From NCBI GenBank assembly GCA_030280995.1, contig JASXTE010000005.1, positions 22,809,001 through 22,873,000 of the forward strand: a stretch of 64,000 nt of DNA, read 5' to 3'. Within the stretch, counting starts at the first letter, position 1, and each line of letters opens with the position of its first letter. Source of the stretch: Hemileia vastatrix. Lineage: Eukaryota > Basidiomycota > Pucciniomycetes > Pucciniales > Zaghouaniaceae. Both the position numbers and the translations under genes were made by a program. The notes beneath the pieces were generated by a model. The model saw only the letters and a program-made list of their open reading frames with translations, was not told the DNA's origin and ran no database searches. This document shows positions 44,889 through 55,500 of this stretch, in pieces.

Positions 44889-45334
44889 CACGGTCTTATT
44901 CCATTTCCCCTGCCTCTCCTTGGCTTTCCCCTGTAAGGGTGACTGCTGGAGCCCTGTTGTTGAGGGTTGTTGTAGTTTTGGGTGTACCAATCCCACTTCC
45001 ATTTTCTTACTGTAATTTTTTGATCCTTCTCTTGGGCTGGAGGTGTTACTATGGAATTGTTGGGTGCCACTGTTGGTGGTTGAGCCTTTATTTCTACTAG
45101 AGCTTGATTGACTTCTACAAAACCCTGAGCTGCTCTTTTCTCCAGATTGTTTATCTGGTCCACTATATTGTTTAACCTTATTGTCAAGGTGTTCAGTAGG
45201 GTGGAGAGGGAGTGAATTTGTTCTTGTAAGGTATTTTTTGTTTTCTTTATTGATACCTGTTTTAAAAGCTTTTCCTTTTCCTCCAGAGACATTGGTGGAG
45301 TGATGGTGTTTATGGGGGACTCCTGGCCCTCCAT
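44885..45334 (-). CDS. D1 ORF2, overprinted coiled-coil protein
   Basis: 149 codons from ATG (MEGQESPINTITPPMSLEEK), 88 nt after the ORF1 start, +1 frame. Coiled coil (LQEQIHSLSTLLNTLTIRLN, IVDQINNLEKRAA), VRKWKWDWYTQNYNNP, SSHPYRGKPRRGRG, final RPW-stop. It remains open although the rest of D1 is riddled with stops, and differs from D2 ORF2 at about 21 of 149 positions, mostly conservatively. Confidence 0.75.
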   Translation of the reverse strand: MEGQESPINTITPPMSLEEKEKLLKQVSIKKTKNTLQEQIHSLSTLLNTLTIRLNNIVDQINNLEKRAAQGFVEVNQALVEIKAQPPTVAPNNSIVTPPAQEKDQKITVRKWKWDWYTQNYNNPQQQGSSSHPYRGKPRRGRGNGIRPW

Positions 45335-45422
45335 TTGAATTTCCTGTACCAGGTTTCTCAGCTCTAGGTCTTAAGCTATAAGGTTTTGCCTTATTACTTA
45401 CAATGTCATTGTTATCACACAT

Positions 45423-45993
45423 ATTTACGTGGAATTTAAAGAATTGAGAGTTTAGTTATGAAAACTTCAAAATGAGTTTTATCAGTATTTATCAATACCA
45501 CTGAAGACAATTTTATTGCTTACTTATTGGTATTAAGTGAATTTATAAGTGCCAAAAGTCAAATATGCTTTTTATGTGGTCACTTGATATAACCGGTCTA
45601 CAATATGTAGCCGTGTTTTTATATTTAAAAGAAAACAACTATCAGTAAGATTCCTTCTAAATATTTAATGAATGTTACAAACCAATAAAGAGAAAAGATT
45701 AAGAATCCTGTTAAAAGAAAACAATAAATCAGTTCAATTGGTTTATTATCTGCAATGATCACAAATTTAATTGGTCTATTGACAGACTCCCACTAATAAC
45801 AATTTTATGTTAAATTAGTGGTAACGTTGTTGATTCAATATCACAATTTTATTATATAACAGGGCTTCTTTTTCTGAAATCACTATATAAGTGACCCCAA
45901 CCTGTTGTAATTATCCAAATAGTTCTATAGGGATATTATTTACGTGCACCTTCTTTGAAAATTTCACTTACTGGATTATAACAGAATTCTTGA
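45423..45993 (-). other. D1 leader
   Basis: Non-coding. Contains AATTGGTTTATTATCTGC and an inverted CCACTAAT…ATTAGTGG pair near 45790-45826. Lacks the tandem duplication seen in D2. Confidence 0.6.
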
Positions 45994-46006
45994 GGAAAGG
46001 TCCCCA
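45994..46006 (-). promoter_or_regulatory. D1 primer-binding site candidate
   Basis: Minus strand TGGGGACCTTTCC, two nt inside the 5' LTR. Confidence 0.65.
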
Positions 46007-46008
46007 AT

Positions 46009-47510
46009 TGTCAGGCTAAGATCAACTAAATGGACGTGAACTAGCTTGAAAAGTCTTTGTCTAGAAGATTTAAATGGTCCTATATGAATACTGTAGTATA
46101 AATCCAACAAATAGTAAAATATAATTCAGAATAAAGCTTTCAGTAATATAATTCTCACTATTCTTATATGTGGCTTAAAATCTTTTTAGTTGGTAGAAAA
46201 ATAGATTTAATAATTTCAGATACTATTCAAAAGTATTATAAAAGTACTAATTGAGTTGTATTGTAATTTGTTTGGTTATATTGGTTAAATTGAAGTGATA
46301 AAGAATGTAGAAAACAAGACCTAAAAACCTCCTACTTTTATACACAATGAGTTCCCCAATAAATCCCTTGATGTACCATCCAATACACTGTTAATGACGC
46401 CTCAAACAACTAATAGACCTCTCCATCAATATCCCTAGTGACCCATGACATAATTAGACAAGTAACAACCACCAAAATCATATTAATAATAAGGGAGATC
46501 CATCAAAATTAAAGAAAAGACAAAAAGAGAGTATATGCGTATAAAAACAATGATATAAAAGACTACAGGAGACTTTTTAAGGTTAATAATTGCTTAATAA
46601 TAAGGGGAATCTACTGTAGAAATGGAGGGGCTAATTCTGACATTATACTACGTGAAATTCCCATCCAAAAATAACCAATATTGACTGAGAAACCACCCAA
46701 AAACTTAAAAAAGAGCGTGAGATGTGGGGTAACTACATGCAGTCCTTGGCAGGCGCTTGCACGGGTAAATCCTTGACTAAATTTAGGCAAATTTAAGCGT
46801 GGTGATGAAATAAGGTGCCAAGAGTGAGGTTATTAATGAAATTAGTGCATATAAACAAGGTCAATGCATTATTAATTAAGCTAGGACACTAAATAAGCGC
46901 CTGTTGCCTATTTTAGTGTGTTTCCCCACAGTGGGCGTAGAATGTGGGGTAATTATAGTGTGAAAAAGCTAACTTTGCTAAAAATGAAGCTATTCACACA
47001 GGAAAAAAGCAGGCAGTATGTGGCCAGTATACAGAAGCCATTTCTGGCATAAAAAACACCAAATTTTAAAAGTGTTATTTTTATGCATCTAAATAGCCAA
47101 ATCAATAGTCCTAAATGAGCCCAATTGATCTGTCAAAGCGCATTTTTGATATTCTCAATTTTATAGCGCATATAGTCAATTTTTAAGTGAAATAAAGCGC
47201 ATTTCTTGTTTTTTGTGTAAAACAATGAATATAACAGCTTTCAGTGTACTTAAAAATTATGTAGCCTTATACTTAAGGTTCTTAAGATTACCCTAACATA
47301 TTCCAACTTAATATTAAGTACATAAGACCTATAAAAGATGGATATATGCGTGTATATAAGGTGTTATAATGGCATTTTTTGAGTATTTATCATAATTTTA
47401 CTTATGTATACTATTTGTGTACTCTTGTTTATTGTTCCCATGTATAGTTCATGTATTTAACATAACTTATAAGCACTTTTTACTCAGTCCTGGGTATATA
47501 CAGGCTGACA
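46009..47510 (-). repeat. D1 5' LTR (1502 bp)
   Basis: TGTCAGGC…GGCTGACA on the plus strand, followed by ATAAA. On the element strand GTATAAAAG (plus about 46336-46344) is a likely TATA box. Confidence 0.95.
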
Positions 47511-48262
47511 ATAAAGATGATTGGTTATTTTAAAGCACAAAAGGTGGTTATAAAATGCTCAGATTAAAACATTAATTTCACAAGCAAGAATATTTTTATA
47601 GGGTCAGACATGTATGGAAAAGATATCCCAGGTGCTCAAGAACCTTCTTGAATTTTTCTGATTTTATATATATAATTTTAATTATTTTATTTAGTGATTT
47701 TATGAATTTTTAGATTTTCAGAATTTACTCAAATTTGATGATTTTTAGCTCAGTGAATATAGCTTTGCAGGCTTCAAAAAAGTACTGGAAATTTTTACAC
47801 AGATGTGTAGCTGTCATCCTGAATCTTTATAGATTTTTTAGAGTAGTTTTTAGCTTTCAATTGAGTCTGGAAGTCTGGATTGACTCCAGGATGTGCTTAG
47901 GAGGTTTATTGGGGACATGTCATTGCATTATTCTTAGAATCAGCTGTAGACTCAACAGGACCATCAATATACATATTGGAACTTGACAATTAACATTCAA
48001 AAATGCATAAAATAACCATTGTAACACTAATGTTACATACTTAACAGTATCCCTATAATTTCAACATTTTAGTAATTATAACACATATTTTACATATCAA
48101 CTCATAAAGATATACTAATAGGGAACCATTAGAAAGGCCCATACTTCAGGGACTCAAAAATAAATAAAAAATTCATAAATTAAAAACCTAATTAAAATGT
48201 GTTTTACTATCATTTAAATAAATTTTCACTAGTACAACTTTTTGTTGTATTTCTTTATATTA

Positions 48263-48460
48263 GAGGGTATCAAAGTTAGAAATCTTCCATTTCAAAATAC
48301 CTCCTTTTTCCACCAAAACAACCATGATTATTTTTAAGGTATGCCATCTTGTGCCCCCAAAACATCTTTTTACTGAGAATTAATGTCATGCTTGTGGCTT
48401 TCTTTTTTTTGCTGTGAAATACCTTTTAAATAATTACAAAGTTCTAACTTTGATACCCCC
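48263..48460. mobile_element. 198-bp MITE with 5-bp target duplication
   Basis: Inverted ends GAGGGTATCAAAGTTAGAA and TTCTAACTTTGATACCCCC (one mismatch), flanked by TATTA at 48258-48262 and 48461-48465. No coding capacity; superfamily not assigned. Confidence 0.75.
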
Positions 48461-48667
48461 TATTATCCAAAGAACACAGATTCCAACATCTCAAAACCAT
48501 CAACAACAACTGGTCAACAAGTCTTTTAATTATCAATCAGATACTTAAGCTTAGTTGATTTAGAACTCCTATTTTACTTAAAAGGACAAGGATTTCTTAG
48601 GCTTATCAAACTCCCTTGGATCCTGCTTACAGCAAGGCAACTGTAAGAGTCTTTCAACAATGTATAA

Positions 48668-48757
48668 ATGTGTCTTTCTATGGTGTTCTTTTTTTTCCGT
48701 TCAATCATATCTATAGATATGGAGAAAGACACTAAATTATATACTGGGCTATCTTTC
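48668..48757 (+). repeat. Copia 3' LTR, second piece
   Basis: ATGTGTCTTTCTATGG, TTCAATCATATCTAT, AAGACACTAAATTATATACT and GGGCTATCTTT match 15100-15190 of the left LTR. Cut at 48758 by A2. Confidence 0.75.
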
Positions 48758-49579
48758 TGTCAGCCAGGCTACTAGACTTACCCAGTGAAATAATTAATTA
48801 TTTACTGGATGAAGCCGCACCTTATCATTTTTAATTATTATTTAATTATCATTTAGTTACATTAAAATTATTTATAATAAATTAACTAGTTACAGAATGT
48901 TAAAATTAAATTAATTAATTAAATAAATAAGTAAAATTAAAATTATAATTTTGTCCCTTATATTTTTCTCTAACACCGTGCTCATTTGACAGGTTGGGAA
49001 AAAATAAAACTTTATATTAAAAAATAAATACAAAGATAAAATAAGATTTAACTATTCAAATAATATTGAATATATAAAAAAAAATCAAATTTCTTATTTA
49101 GGATTGACATTTACAGTAAATATTAAAAATATTGATGTATCTCTGACATACTCTGTAAATACATCTTTTTGACGCCTTCTTTTTGGAATAACTTTATTAT
49201 TTGAAATACTCTTTCTGGAATGTCCTTTTTCTCTCTCTCTTCCTACTGTTTTTAGAATTTGATTTCCGTGCTTTGTCCCTCCTTTGCCTATAAAAGGCCT
49301 CTCTTTTTGTTGTCTTTTGATCATCCTATTTTACCAACTCATTTATTACAATAACTACAACACTAAAACTTATTTCTTATATTTTATATCTTTAGTACTT
49401 ACAACAAACGTAATTCTAATCTATAACTTATATAAAATATTTAAATCTACCTCTTATTTTGAGTAAAAGAAATCATACTTGATTGAGAAATACGTACCTA
49501 ACTTTTGAGAGTCAAATAATCCTTAAAATCTTCATATTACACCGTACCAAAGATTCTAGACCAAAAGTGACCCTTGACA
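48758..49579 (+). repeat. A2 5' LTR (822 bp)
   Basis: TGTCAGCC…CTTGACA, homologous to the A1 LTRs. TATA box TATAAAAGG at 49289-49297. Confidence 0.95.
49289..49297 (+). promoter_or_regulatory. TATA box in the A2 LTR
   Basis: TATAAAAGG, followed by CCTCTCTTTTTGTTGTC. Confidence 0.55.
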
Positions 49580-49581
49580 AT

Positions 49582-49594
49582 TGGGATCCTTTCC
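49582..49594 (+). promoter_or_regulatory. A2 primer-binding site candidate
   Basis: TGGGATCCTTTCC two nt after the LTR. Confidence 0.65.
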
Positions 49595-49719
49595 GAAATA
49601 TCGATGGCGCAAAGTTACTTGCGGCGTAATCGAGGGGACCATCGGCGTACAAGTACCTGTAAAGGACGAGTGGAGGCGAGAAAACGACAAACGTCATATG
49701 TCACGTGATAAAAGTTTTT

Positions 49720-49780
49720 GCTGCGAACGGGAATCGAAACGCGCTCCAAATCTTAAGTTCATATACTGACTAAAGATCGT
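49720..49780 (-). other. tRNA-like relic in the A2 leader
   Basis: The minus strand reads TTTAGTCAGTATATGAAC … GGAGCGCGTTTCGATTCCCG, TTCGCAGC. Counterpart of 11500-11561, conserved at the same leader position. Confidence 0.35.
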
Positions 49781-50040
49781 ATATATCATGGTAATTATTG
49801 TTATTACTATTTGTGGGTTACTCTTCACTCTTCATTTGCTACATATTTCCTTTTACTAAGCACTCTGTAAGTGGCATTAATTTGCTCATTTTGCAGGGGG
49901 AGGTGTCTGGTAATTGGAATTTATTTTTATTATTATATTTTTTTTTTATTTTTCCTGGTTGACCATAATAGAGCAATAACTGTTCTTAGTCCCAGAGGTA
50001 ATAAAATAATTATATTTTAATATTAATTATTATCATTTTT

Positions 50041-50545
50041 CAGTTGACAATTGTCCTGATTAATTTGAATTTTAATTGTTCCAGTTGACAAATTGTCCTG
50101 ACAATAATATTTTTTATTAAATAAAATAATTATTTTAATTTTTCAGTTGACATTTGTCCTGATTAATTTAAATTTTTAATTGTTCCAGTTGACAAATTGT
50201 CCTGACAATTATATTTTTTTTAAATAAATAATTAACATTTCATTACTTCAGTTGACTTTGAGTCCTGGTAATCCAATAAATCTTTTTAAGTAATAAAATT
50301 CATATTTAAATTACTTCAGTTGACATTAAGTCCTGGTAGTTAAGTAATCTGTTAAAATAATTTTTATTAATAAAGATTCATATTTGATTATTTCAGTTGA
50401 CAATAAATCCTGGTAATAAATTAGTTGATTTAAATCCTGAAAATAAAAATTAATAGAAATTCTAATTTATTTCTACAGTTGATTGTATTATCCTGGTTTT
50501 AAATTTTTCTTTTATTAATTTTATTTAAGTTGATTTTTATCCTAA
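50041..50545 (+). repeat. A2 leader array of CAGTTGACA…TGTCCTG dyads (10 copies)
   Basis: Copies near 50041, 50083, 50143, 50188, 50251, 50317, 50395, 50424, 50477 and 50527, from CAGTTGACAAATTGTCCTG at the 5' side to weaker copies near ORF1. One copy fewer than A1. Confidence 0.8.
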
Positions 50546-50649
50546 AAAGATTTTTTTTATTATTTTTATTTTATTTCTGTTAAATAAAAATTAAAAATAA
50601 AGACTAATTAATTTTTGTCTCTTTTCCTTCATTTCAGTAGAATCTTAAA

Positions 50650-50748
50650 ATGACTGATCAAAGTGGTTTTGCTGCACGTGAAGAAGAACTAGACTTAATT
50701 TATTATGATGAGCCTACTTCTGTAAGTTCTCCTTTAACAAGAAGAATT
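50650..50748 (+). pseudogene. A2 ORF1, first 33 codons
   Basis: ATG 50650 reads MTDQSGFAAREEELDLIYYD to …TRRI, cut by D2; the frame continues at 60480 after the second GAATT. Confidence 0.9.
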
Positions 50749-52249
50749 TGTCAGGCTAGGGTCAAGTACAAGGACGTGAACTAGCTTGATTAGTCAGTTG
50801 TCTAGAAGATTTAAATGGTCCTATATGAATACTGTAGTTCTAATCCACTAAGTTGTAAAATATAATCAAATTATAAAGGTCTCAGTAATAAAATTCTCAC
50901 TATTCTTATATATGGCTTACAATCTTTATAGTTGGTAGAAAAATAGATTATATAAATTCAGATACTATTCAAAAGTCTTATAAAAGTACTAATTGATATG
51001 TATTGTAATTGGTTTGGTTATATTGGTTAATTGTAATGATAAAGAATGAAGAAATACAACCCAAAAACCTCCTCCTTTTATACACACTGAGTTCCCCAAT
51101 GATTCCCTTGATGTACCACCCAATACACAGTTAATCACGCCTCTAAACAACTAATAGACATTCCCATCAACATTCCCAGTGACCCTTGACATAATTAGAA
51201 GAGTAATAACCGCCAAAATCCTGAAATAACAAGGGAAATCCATCAAAATTAAAGAAAAAGACAAAAAGAGAGTATATGCGTATAAAACAATAATATTAAG
51301 GACTAAAGGAGACTTTTTAAGGTTAATAATAGCTTAATAATAAGGGGGATTTACTGTAGAAATAATGGGGCTAATCCTGACATTATACTACGTGAAATTC
51401 CCATTCAAAAATAACCAAAATTGACTGAGAAACCACCCAAAAACTTAAAAAAGAGCGTGAGATGTGGGGTAACTACATGCAGTTCTTGGCAGGCGCTTGC
51501 ACGGGTAAATCCTTGACTAAAATTAGGCGAGTTTAAGCGTGGTGATGAAATAAAGTGCCAAGAGTGAGGTTATTAATGAAATTAGTGCATATAAACAGGG
51601 TCAATGCATTATTAATTAAGCTAGGACACTAAATAAGCACCTGTCGCCTATTTTAGTGTGTTTCCCCACAGTGGGCGTAGAATGTGGGGTAATTATAGTG
51701 TGAAAAAGCTAACTTTGCTAAAAATGAAGCTATTCACACGGGAAAAAAGCAGGCAGTATGTGGCCAGTACACAGAAGCCATTTCTGGCATAAAAAACACC
51801 AAATTTGAAAAGTGTTAATTTTATGCATTTAAATAGCCAAATCAATAGTTCTAAATGAGCCCAATTGATCTGTCAAAGCGCAATTTTGATATTCTCAATT
51901 TTATAGCGCATATAGTCAACTTTTAAGTGAAATAAAGCGCATTTCTTGTTTTTTGCATAAAACAATGAATATAACAGCTTTAAGTGTACTTAAAAATTAT
52001 GCAGCCTTATACTTAAGGTTCTTAAGATTACCCTAACATATTCCAACTTAATATTAAGTACATAAGACCTATAAAAGGTGGATATATGCGTGTATATAAG
52101 GTGTTATAATGGCATTTTTTGTGTATTATCATAATTTTACTTATGTATACTATTTGTGTACTCTTATTTATTATTCCCATGTGTAGTTCATGTGTTTAAC
52201 ATAACTTATAAGTACTTTTTACTCAGTCCTGGAGATATACAGGCTGACA
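50749..52249 (-). repeat. D2 3' LTR (1501 bp)
   Basis: Differences seen from the other LTR: GGCAGGCG/GGAAGGCG (about 51489), TGTCAAAG/TGTCGAAG (about 51874) and GCGTGT/GCATGT (about 52088). Confidence 0.95.
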
Positions 52250-52260
52250 CTCGCCCACCC
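52250..52260 (-). promoter_or_regulatory. D2 polypurine tract
   Basis: GGGTGGGCGAG on the element strand directly before the 3' LTR. Confidence 0.75.
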
Positions 52261-52431
52261 AAAAAAAACAATAAAAAAAATGATAAGTTATACATTTTAT
52301 TTTATTTAATTTGTAATTTTCAGGTATTCAGAATAAATCTGTAGCATTAAAGATTCAACTTTAAAGAAATAAAACATAATAAAATATTATGAGTACTGGT
52401 TTTTTAACCCCTCAGCTGGTTGAACAGAAAT

Positions 52432-52558
52432 TTATTTCTGTTTAAATTTTTTAAGAAGGGTGGATAAATTAGAAATTTCTTTTTCAGGTATCCATTTATC
52501 AAATTCATTTGATTTCCCTTTAAATCTTAGTAAATACTCAGTTCCTTTTTCTTTAGTA
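52432..52558 (-). pseudogene. D2 chromodomain C-terminal half, out of frame
   Basis: CTTTCTTGAG here replaces CTTTTCTTGAG of D1, shifting the main frame, which then ends in ESLLKKKELSIY-stop at 52527. In the neighbouring frame the rest of the chromodomain is preserved (KGTEYLLRFKGKSNEFDKWI) down to TAA at 52432-52434, with the pocket Trp present. A T-run length error in the assembly is possible. Confidence 0.75.
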
Positions 52559-55500
52559 AGGATTCTTTCTTGAGTATTTTTTCAATATCTGCTTTTTCCA
52601 CAATTTCTTCAGGTTGCTTTTTAGGCCTTCCCCTTCTTTTTGGAAATAAGTCAGGATCATTTGCATGGTAAGGTTTCAATAATGAGATAGGGAAAACTGG
52701 ATGTTTCCTATCATATGGAGCATATAATATGACTTCCACTGCATTATTCCCAACCATTTTATTTACTACAAAAGGTCCTACAAAGGGATCCTTTAATTTA
52801 ACATTACCTTGTAAGTTAAAATGTAGTGTTGATATGAGGACCTCATCTCCTTTTTTAAATTCAAATTCTTTATGAGATTTGTCCCACCTTTTCTTTTCAT
52901 ATTCAAATGCTTTTTGGATGCATTCCTCTGCATGCTTCCTACACATTTGTTGCATATGAATAAAGGATTTAGTGCCAGGGTGTATATCCAACCTTGGTAG
53001 CTTATTTAAAAGATTTACTGGGGTATTTGGTACATATCCCAGCCAGAGTTCAAATGGTTTCTTCTCTGTTACAGAATGAGTTGTGCTGTTATAAGCAAAT
53101 TCAAGGCCAGGAATTAATGTTACCCAGTCATGTGTGAATTTCTCATTGTCTTTGTATTCTAATCCAAAGGCACAATATCTTCTGATCATGTCTTCAAGAG
53201 TTTGTATCATCCTCTCAGCCAGCCCATCAGTTTGTGGATGGTGTGCTGTAGACAATTTTAATTGACAACCTGATACTTCCATCAAAGATGTCCAGAACTC
53301 TGAAGTAAATTTAGGGTCTCTGTCAGAGATTATGGCTTTGGGGAACCCAGCAGTATTCATCATCTGAGTCCACCATAGTAATGCCAAGTCTTTTGCAGAT
53401 ACCTCTTTATGGGTAGGGATAAACTTACACATTTTTGTTAATCTATCCACTATTACCCAGCAAGAATTGAAACTTTCTTTTCCTGCTAATGGCAAGCCAG
53501 TTACAAAATCCATGTTTATAATTTCCCATGGAGCTTTTGGCTGCTCTATTTGTTGTAACAACCCAGCTCTCTTCCCAGTTAATCTTTTAGATTTCTGACA
53601 AGAGTCACATGTTTCAATGTATTTTTGTACATCCTCTTTCATGTTTATCCACCAGGCTGTATTTTTAACCCTTGTTAATGTTTTGTTAAAGTCAAAATGA
53701 CCAGCTAAAATGTCATCATGACAAGTACTCAACATTAACTCTTTCATAGAAGGTGGTATTACTATTACATTGCTTAACTTTTTCCTGTAATATATATATC
53801 CATCTTCAATTGATAGTTTACCTTTTTCCAACGCATTTTTATACTTTGGAGGCAAGGTTTTAATTAATGCACTCATGGAGGCATTTGTTGGATCATTAAG
53901 AATGGTAGATAGTTTAGACAAATCTTTATCAGATGAATAATTTTCCAATATAGTTTGCATAAACTCTTCTTCTAAATCCACTATATAAATCCCAAATATA
54001 TGTATAACCTCATTTTCAGGTACATAAGCTGGGTTGTCAGCATCATTTGGCAAAGGACTTCTTGATAATAAATCCACATTTGAATGCAATGTTCCTGCTC
54101 TGTGAGTGATTGTCATTCTTCCTCTGTACTCTTGTACAGCTAGTTGCCATCTAAACATGTGCCTATTAGGTGTTTTCATGTTTAGTAATGATTTTACTGC
54201 ACTGCAATCTGTTATAAGTTCAAACTTCTGGTCTTCCAGATAGTAATGAAGTTTCTCCAAAGCCCACACCACGGCTAAACATTCTAGCTGTGTGGCACCA
54301 TACCTTAGTTCTGTCTTTCTTAAGGTTCTGGATATATAACAGATAACTACTTCAGATAATTTTCCATTTATTATCTGTTTTTGCTGTAAAGCAGCACCCA
54401 AACCTATGAAACTTGCATCAGTGTACAAGATAAAAGGTAGGGTGAAATCTGGCAGTCCCAATATTGGAGCTGACATTAAACATTCCTTTAATTTGTTAAA
54501 GGCGTGCTGTCTTTCATTATTCCAAATGAAAGCTTCATTCTTCCTGATTAATGTTGTTAAAGGGGCTGCAATGGATTGGTAATTTTTAATATATTGTCTA
54601 TAATATCCACACATACCCAAAAAACTTTGAACCTCTTTTACATTTTTAGGTATCCCAATGTTTTTAATTGCTGCCACTTTATTCTGGTCAACACAAATTT
54701 GTAATCCAGATACAACATGTCCAAGTACTTTCAAGGATTGAAATCCAAACTTACATTTCTTTAATGCAATAGTCATATTAATTTCATCCATTTTTTGAAA
54801 GACTCTTTTCAGGTGATTTAAATGTTCATCATATGTTTTTGAAAACACTATGATGTCATCAATATAGACCAATAGCCATCCTTCAACCATTTCCTGATGA
54901 AAAACACTATCCATCAATTTTTGGAAGACTGAAGGGGCATTCTTTGGGCCAAATGGCATTCTCACATACTTATATATACCCATATGTGTGGTTATTAATA
55001 AGTAATTTTGAGAATCTCTTTCCACAGGAATCTGGTGGTAACCCTTGTTCCCATCCAGACAGGAAATATATTTTGCTCCTTGTAAGGTAGCATGGATAGA
55101 AGCTATCCTTGGTAGAGGGTAAATATCATCTACTGTATATGTATTCAGAGCTCTATAATCACCACATAATCTTGCCTTATCTTTTTCATAAGAGATTAAT
55201 ACTGGTGAAATGACACAATACTTAGGTGTTGTGTCCACTTTTTCAACAATACCCATTTCCAACAACAATTTTATATTGTCTTCAATATCTTTCCTTTTTG
55301 CAGGAGATGCTGGGTAAGGTTTCTTTTTTAAGCTGCCAGGAATATTATCCAAATCACAGCTTAAAGAGATTTTCATCTCATGGTCTTTGACCAATCCTAG
55401 TTCATTTGAGCCATGAGCAAATGCCATAGGATATGATTTAATCAATCTCAAAATATCTTCTTGTTCAATATTTGAGAGTTGAGGACTGAAAGAGGCTTTT

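Larger units (their letters stand above)
39550..45422 (-). pseudogene. gag-pol: D1 ORF1-Gag-Pol, inactivated
   Basis: ATG at 45422 (MCDNNDIVSNKAKPYSLRPR). Compared with D2 it has stops near 44538-44540, 42200, 40768, 40209 and 40016-40018 and a one-base deletion near 40625. The pieces carry capsid, a CYKCNETWVMGHTC knuckle, protease (ILNTGASGIVV, catalytic Asp replaced by Asn), RT (LVYIDDIIVFS), RNase H (TDASFIGLGAAL, TDCSAVKSL), integrase and chromodomain. In the chromodomain the Trp of the pocket is Cys (DKCIPEKEI). Clearly dead. Confidence 0.95.
34215..47510 (-). mobile_element. Ty3/gypsy chromovirus D1, degenerate
   Basis: 1502-bp LTRs (left one interrupted by CACTA-2), target duplication ATAAA at 34210-34214 and 47511-47515. 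The internal region is read on the minus strand with the same organisation as D2. LTRs differ at roughly a dozen sites by eye. Coding is broken by at least five stops and one frameshift. Confidence 0.95.
34101..48659. mobile_element. Probable solo LTR inside the copia LTR, carrying D1 and a MITE
   Basis: Without D1, 34101-34214 plus 47516-48659 form a 1.26-kb segment with mirrored ends TGTTG…CAACA between the two halves of the copia LTR. Flanks share ATGTA (34094-34098 and 48660-48664), offset by two bases on the left, so the exact boundary is unsettled. No coding domain recognised. Confidence 0.4.
15042..48757 (+). mobile_element. Decayed Ty1/copia element, interrupted by several insertions
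   Basis: Left LTR start TGTTGGGTGGTGTTC at 15042; gag, protease and integrase relics to 17910; RT start to 18432. After the CACTA element the RT resumes at 32731, followed by RNase H to about 34013, a purine tract and the right LTR start at 34037. The right LTR is split by a probable solo LTR and is cut again at 48758 by A2, so its end and target duplication lie outside the window. Domain order Gag-PR-IN-RT-RH defines Ty1/copia. Numerous stops and frameshifts show it is the oldest large element here. Confidence 0.85.
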
